From the NCBI GenBank assembly GCA_964453155.1, contig CAYVQU010000020.1:1-44762 (forward strand): a stretch of DNA of 44,762 nucleotides, in the 5' to 3' direction. Positions within the stretch are counted from its first letter, which is position 1. Every line of letters begins with the position of its first letter. The notes beneath the pieces are model-generated. The model was given only the letters and a program-made list of their open reading frames with translations, had not been told where the DNA came from and searched no databases. Origin of the DNA: CAYVQU01 sp964453155 (GTDB taxonomy: Bacteria > Chloroflexota > Anaerolineae > Anaerolineales > UBA11858). Positions 42,508 to 44,762 of the stretch are shown one piece after another. The position numbers were made by a program, and so were the translations under genes.

Positions 42508-43371
42508 TTATTTCGTCACGGCTACAAAATCGATTTCGACCAAAACTTCCTCATCCACCTCAGCCACGGAGGGGACATTGGGAATCCGCAGGTCATAATC
42601 CGCCCGCGGGACCATCGTGGACGCGTAGCCTTCGATCCGCTCTTCGGAGACGACGGTCACTGTGGCGTCAAAGGTGAATTCGTGGGTGATGTCGCGAATG
42701 GTCAGATTGCCGATGATTTGGAAAGTGAGTTCGGTCCCAATTTGGGGATCGGCGGGGAAACCCACCAGCTCAATGGGTTCAAAAGTGATGAATTCGAATT
42801 TGCCGGTTTGCAAAATCTCATTGTTGATCGCTCGGTTACGGAAGTCGTTATCGGTGGTCAGATCGCGGGCGTTGACCAGGATGGTCCCAACTTTCGAGTT
42901 GGCCGGATTCTCGGGGTCAATCGCGATCTCCCCGGCGACCTGATCGGTCACTCCAACAACCGTGGTCGGCGCGCCTCGCAGAAGTTCATCCAGAGTGAAG
43001 CGGGCTTCCGATTCTTCCGGCACAATCGAGAATATGATCATCCCCTCAGGAACTGCCATTTCATCTGCTGCCGTGCTGTCCATATCCGAATCTGAACCGG
43101 ACTCAGCAGCTTCACTATCCATATCGCCCTCGGAATCGGATTCCATGGCCATGTCATCTTTTTCCTTATCGGAATCCATCTCCTCGGCATGTTCGCCTTT
43201 AGCTTTTTCGGATTCTTCAGCGGCCATTTCAGTTTCCGTTTCTTCAACTTCCACCGGGATCGCTTCAATCGGTGCACTGACTTCGGCCGTCGGGCGCAGT
43301 ATATACGCTGCGACCGCGAGACCTACCAAAACAACCACAATTCCAATACCAATAAAAACTTTCTTCGACAT
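42508..43371 (-). CDS. YceI-like protein with N-terminal membrane anchor
   Basis: A 287-residue protein. An N-terminal hydrophobic segment (5-27, GIGIVVVLVGLAVAAYI) anchors it or acts as signal peptide. It is followed by a very acidic Glu/Asp/Ser/Met-rich linker (about 40-108) and the YceI beta-barrel (about 110-287; SEARFTLDELLRG, RDITHEFTFDATVT, VPRADYDLRIPNVPSVAE). YceI proteins bind lipids or isoprenoids and lie outside the cytoplasm. The linker is unusually long and charged. It is the second gene of a minus-strand pair, 249 nt downstream of the lipoprotein gene. Confidence 0.9.
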   Translation of the reverse strand: MSKKVFIGIGIVVVLVGLAVAAYILRPTAEVSAPIEAIPVEVEETETEMAAEESEKAKGEHAEEMDSDKEKDDMAMESDSEGDMDSEAAESGSDSDMDSTAADEMAVPEGMIIFSIVPEESEARFTLDELLRGAPTTVVGVTDQVAGEIAIDPENPANSKVGTILVNARDLTTDNDFRNRAINNEILQTGKFEFITFEPIELVGFPADPQIGTELTFQIIGNLTIRDITHEFTFDATVTVVSEERIEGYASTMVPRADYDLRIPNVPSVAEVDEEVLVEIDFVAVTK

Positions 43372-43539
43372 TTCATACTCCTTCGGATCGAAAATGATAA
43401 GCTACCAATAGAAAAACCCAAATAGCTCTTGCGTCTTGACTACCTGGGTAAGTGGAATCTTTCGGACTCGTATTTTGTGAAATCTGATGAATTCGAAGGT
43501 TACTAGGAAGAGTTGGTTGACTGACAAATCGAATAAAAC

Positions 43540-43586
43540 CACCGCGGAGACGTTTGGGCTTTGCACGCCTTCGTATCTCCGCGGTG
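43540..43586. repeat. 11-bp perfect inverted repeat
   Basis: CACCGCGGAGA (43540-43550) and TCTCCGCGGTG (43576-43586) are exact complements. It lies in the gap between the YceI and lipoprotein genes and may modulate read-through between them. Confidence 0.75.
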
Positions 43587-43620
43587 AAAAAAATTTCAAG
43601 TTACTGTTGACCAATACACT

Positions 43621-44271
43621 CTATTGTATTTTCGCTTCTAAGAAAGTAATCAGCCCATTCAAAAAATTGGTATTGAGTGTCAAGCGGGCGCCGCGCGTCC
43701 CGCCGCGTTCGGCGATGGCAGTTGCCCGAGCGTCGGGATCCATTTCGGCCCCACCGCGACCCTGCCCCCCACCAGGGAAGCCGCCACCCTCAGGTCGCTG
43801 ACCGCTTTCCCTCATCGCCTGGGCTGTAGCCTGCATTTCTGGCGTAATTTCACCCATCTGACCCCCACTGAAACCAGCTTCAATTCCTAAAATTTCTGCC
43901 ACCGCCCCAAAATCCTGCATGGAGAGTTCCATTGCCGCGATCGCGTCCAACTGCTCGGACGTCATCGTGGCGTTGATTTGGTTGATCAGCGCTTCAACCT
44001 CGGCCGATGCCGCGGTTTCACTCTCGCTCAAGCTGCGCAAAGCCTTCCACAAAGGGAGTAATTCAGCCGCTTGGGTCGCATCGATGGCGTATTCGGTCTC
44101 ATCTAACTTGACCGTGCCTAACATCAAGGCTGCTTCAGGGGGGAGAGCGGATTGGTCAGAGGTAGCCTCTGTTTGGGTTGTCATTTTAATATCTTCGGCA
44201 CTGGTACTACTGCAAGCAACCAAAGCACCAAGCATCAGAATGGAGATTAAGATAATAATGTGTTTTTTCAT
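43621..44271 (-). CDS. Putative lipoprotein of unknown function
   Basis: A 216-residue exported protein with signal peptide and lipobox LGALVAC (C20). Residues 45-125 are helical (PPEAALMLGTVKLDE, then TMTSEQLDAIAAMELSMQDF). A Gly/Pro/Arg-rich low-complexity stretch (about 155-190, EGGGFPGGGQGRGG) follows, then a helical tail. No known domain is recognised. The 'TSEQLDAI' pattern recalls small periplasmic Spy/CpxP-like or Hsp-like proteins, but that is a weak hint. AAAGGA is 7 nt from the ATG. Confidence 0.8.
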   Translation of the reverse strand: MKKHIIILISILMLGALVACSSTSAEDIKMTTQTEATSDQSALPPEAALMLGTVKLDETEYAIDATQAAELLPLWKALRSLSESETAASAEVEALINQINATMTSEQLDAIAAMELSMQDFGAVAEILGIEAGFSGGQMGEITPEMQATAQAMRESGQRPEGGGFPGGGQGRGGAEMDPDARATAIAERGGTRGARLTLNTNFLNGLITFLEAKIQ

Positions 44272-44312
44272 TTTTAAATCCTTTCAGTAGACTCCGGAAA
44301 ATGCTGTGATTT

Positions 44313-44418
44313 CGTCATTGCGAGGAGGCCCTTCGACAAGCTCAGGACTTAATCCGCCAACGAAGTAATCTACTAGACAGACATACAGACTGCTTCGCTT
44401 TGCTCGCAGTGACGTTAA
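44313..44418. repeat. Dispersed 'CGTCATTGCGAGG' repeat, copy 3
   Basis: CGTCATTGCGAGGAGGCCC and GCTCGCAGTGACGTTAAT bound this copy, which shares the inner CCTTCGACAAGCTCAGGACT and CAGACTGCTTCGCT with copy 1 at 31631. Confidence 0.85.
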
Positions 44419-44487
44419 TTCTTGCGTTGTTCAAGCTTCTATTGATGAGTACAAAAATGAAGTATTTGTCGGAAAGTATATGAATTT

Positions 44488-44609
44488 AACGTCACTGCGA
44501 GGCAGCATTATCGCCGAAGCAGTCTACATCCTGGCAGATTCAGATTGCCGCACTTCGCTCCGCTTCGTTCGCAATACCGCAAGGGTATACCCGTTGGTAT
44601 GACGTTAAT
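44488..44609. repeat. Dispersed 'CGTCACTGCGAGG' repeat, copy 4 (divergent)
   Basis: AACGTCACTGCGAGGCAGC and GGTATGACGTTAA are complementary ends; the interior has GAAGCAGTCTACATC and CACTTCGCTCCGC. An extra GTATACCC follows near the right end. Confidence 0.7.
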
Positions 44610-44648
44610 GTTCAAGGTATTGTTGACCACTTCACAAATACTTCTTTA

Positions 44649-44710
44649 TGCAAATTTCGGAAATCATTTTGAATAAAAATCCAAGATCAAACCGAAATCT
44701 GCTCAGGTGG
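44649..44710. repeat. Dispersed 'CCTGAGCAGATTTYGGTTTGA' repeat, copy 3 (reverse)
   Basis: Read on the minus strand this is ACCTGAGCAGATTTCGGTTTG followed by an imperfect complementary arm ending CCGAAATTTGC. It matches the copies at 8608 and 26941. It is the last recognisable feature before the window edge. Confidence 0.7.
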
Positions 44711-44762
44711 TAAGTATACGGAATAGTGTGAAAAGGGCTTGAAAAAAGAGGGGATTGGAAGC

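Overview
The window looks like a chromosomal stretch of a Chloroflexota bacterium, probably Anaerolineae-related. This is inferred, not proven. Supporting traits are secreted proteins with Thr/Pro '-TPTATPT-' linkers, an NBR1-type Ig-like lipoprotein, a membrane-anchored double-LysM protein, several TIR proteins and moderate GC. No rRNA, tRNA, phage module, transposase or CRISPR array was seen. About 43 protein genes are supported, mostly single genes or short operons separated by gaps rich in short palindromic repeats.

Layout. 1-4.7 kb: APH-fold kinase, PilZ protein, NUDIX hydrolase, SDR oxidoreductase, thiamine-binding MTH1187 protein. 4.8-8.6 kb: a GNAT remnant, then a compact run of DUF5714 protein, nitrilase-methyltransferase fusion and L-serine dehydratase. 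8.9-12.6 kb: aldo/keto reductase, AAC(2')-I-like acetyltransferase, second GNAT, DDAH, signal peptidase I. 12.6-17.7 kb: SMI1/KNR4 protein, double-TIR protein, cyclophilin, lipid kinase overlapping a PlsC-type acyltransferase, and a deiodinase-family gene with an in-frame TGA exactly at the selenocysteine position. 17.7-26.8 kb (minus strand): STAS-like protein, GNAT, Qnr-like pentapeptide protein, DinB protein, nitroreductase, sulfatase, membrane TIR protein, SelA-like PLP enzyme, agmatinase-family hydrolase. 27.2-31.5 kb: NBR1-Ig lipoprotein, GXWXG-like protein, cholesterol-oxidase-type GMC enzyme, LysM protein. 31.8-37.9 kb: QueG, alpha/beta hydrolase, flippase-like membrane protein, response regulator, FAD oxidoreductase, ThsB-like TIR protein. 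38.3-44.3 kb: ABC exporter, histidine kinase/response regulator pair, YceI protein, lipoprotein.

The strongest unusual item is the selenoprotein at 17061-17666: the reading frame continues through TGA in the motif FGSFT-U-PP, and a hairpin with a GGUC-type loop lies 20 nt downstream. Other items are the nitrilase-methyltransferase fusion beside DUF5714, three different TIR architectures, drug-resistance-like folds (AAC(2')-I, Qnr-like, APH), and at least eight families of intergenic palindromic repeats. One palindrome supplies the C-terminal codons of a PLP enzyme. No selenocysteine machinery gene (selA, selB, selC, selD) was recognised here, so recoding depends on genes elsewhere.
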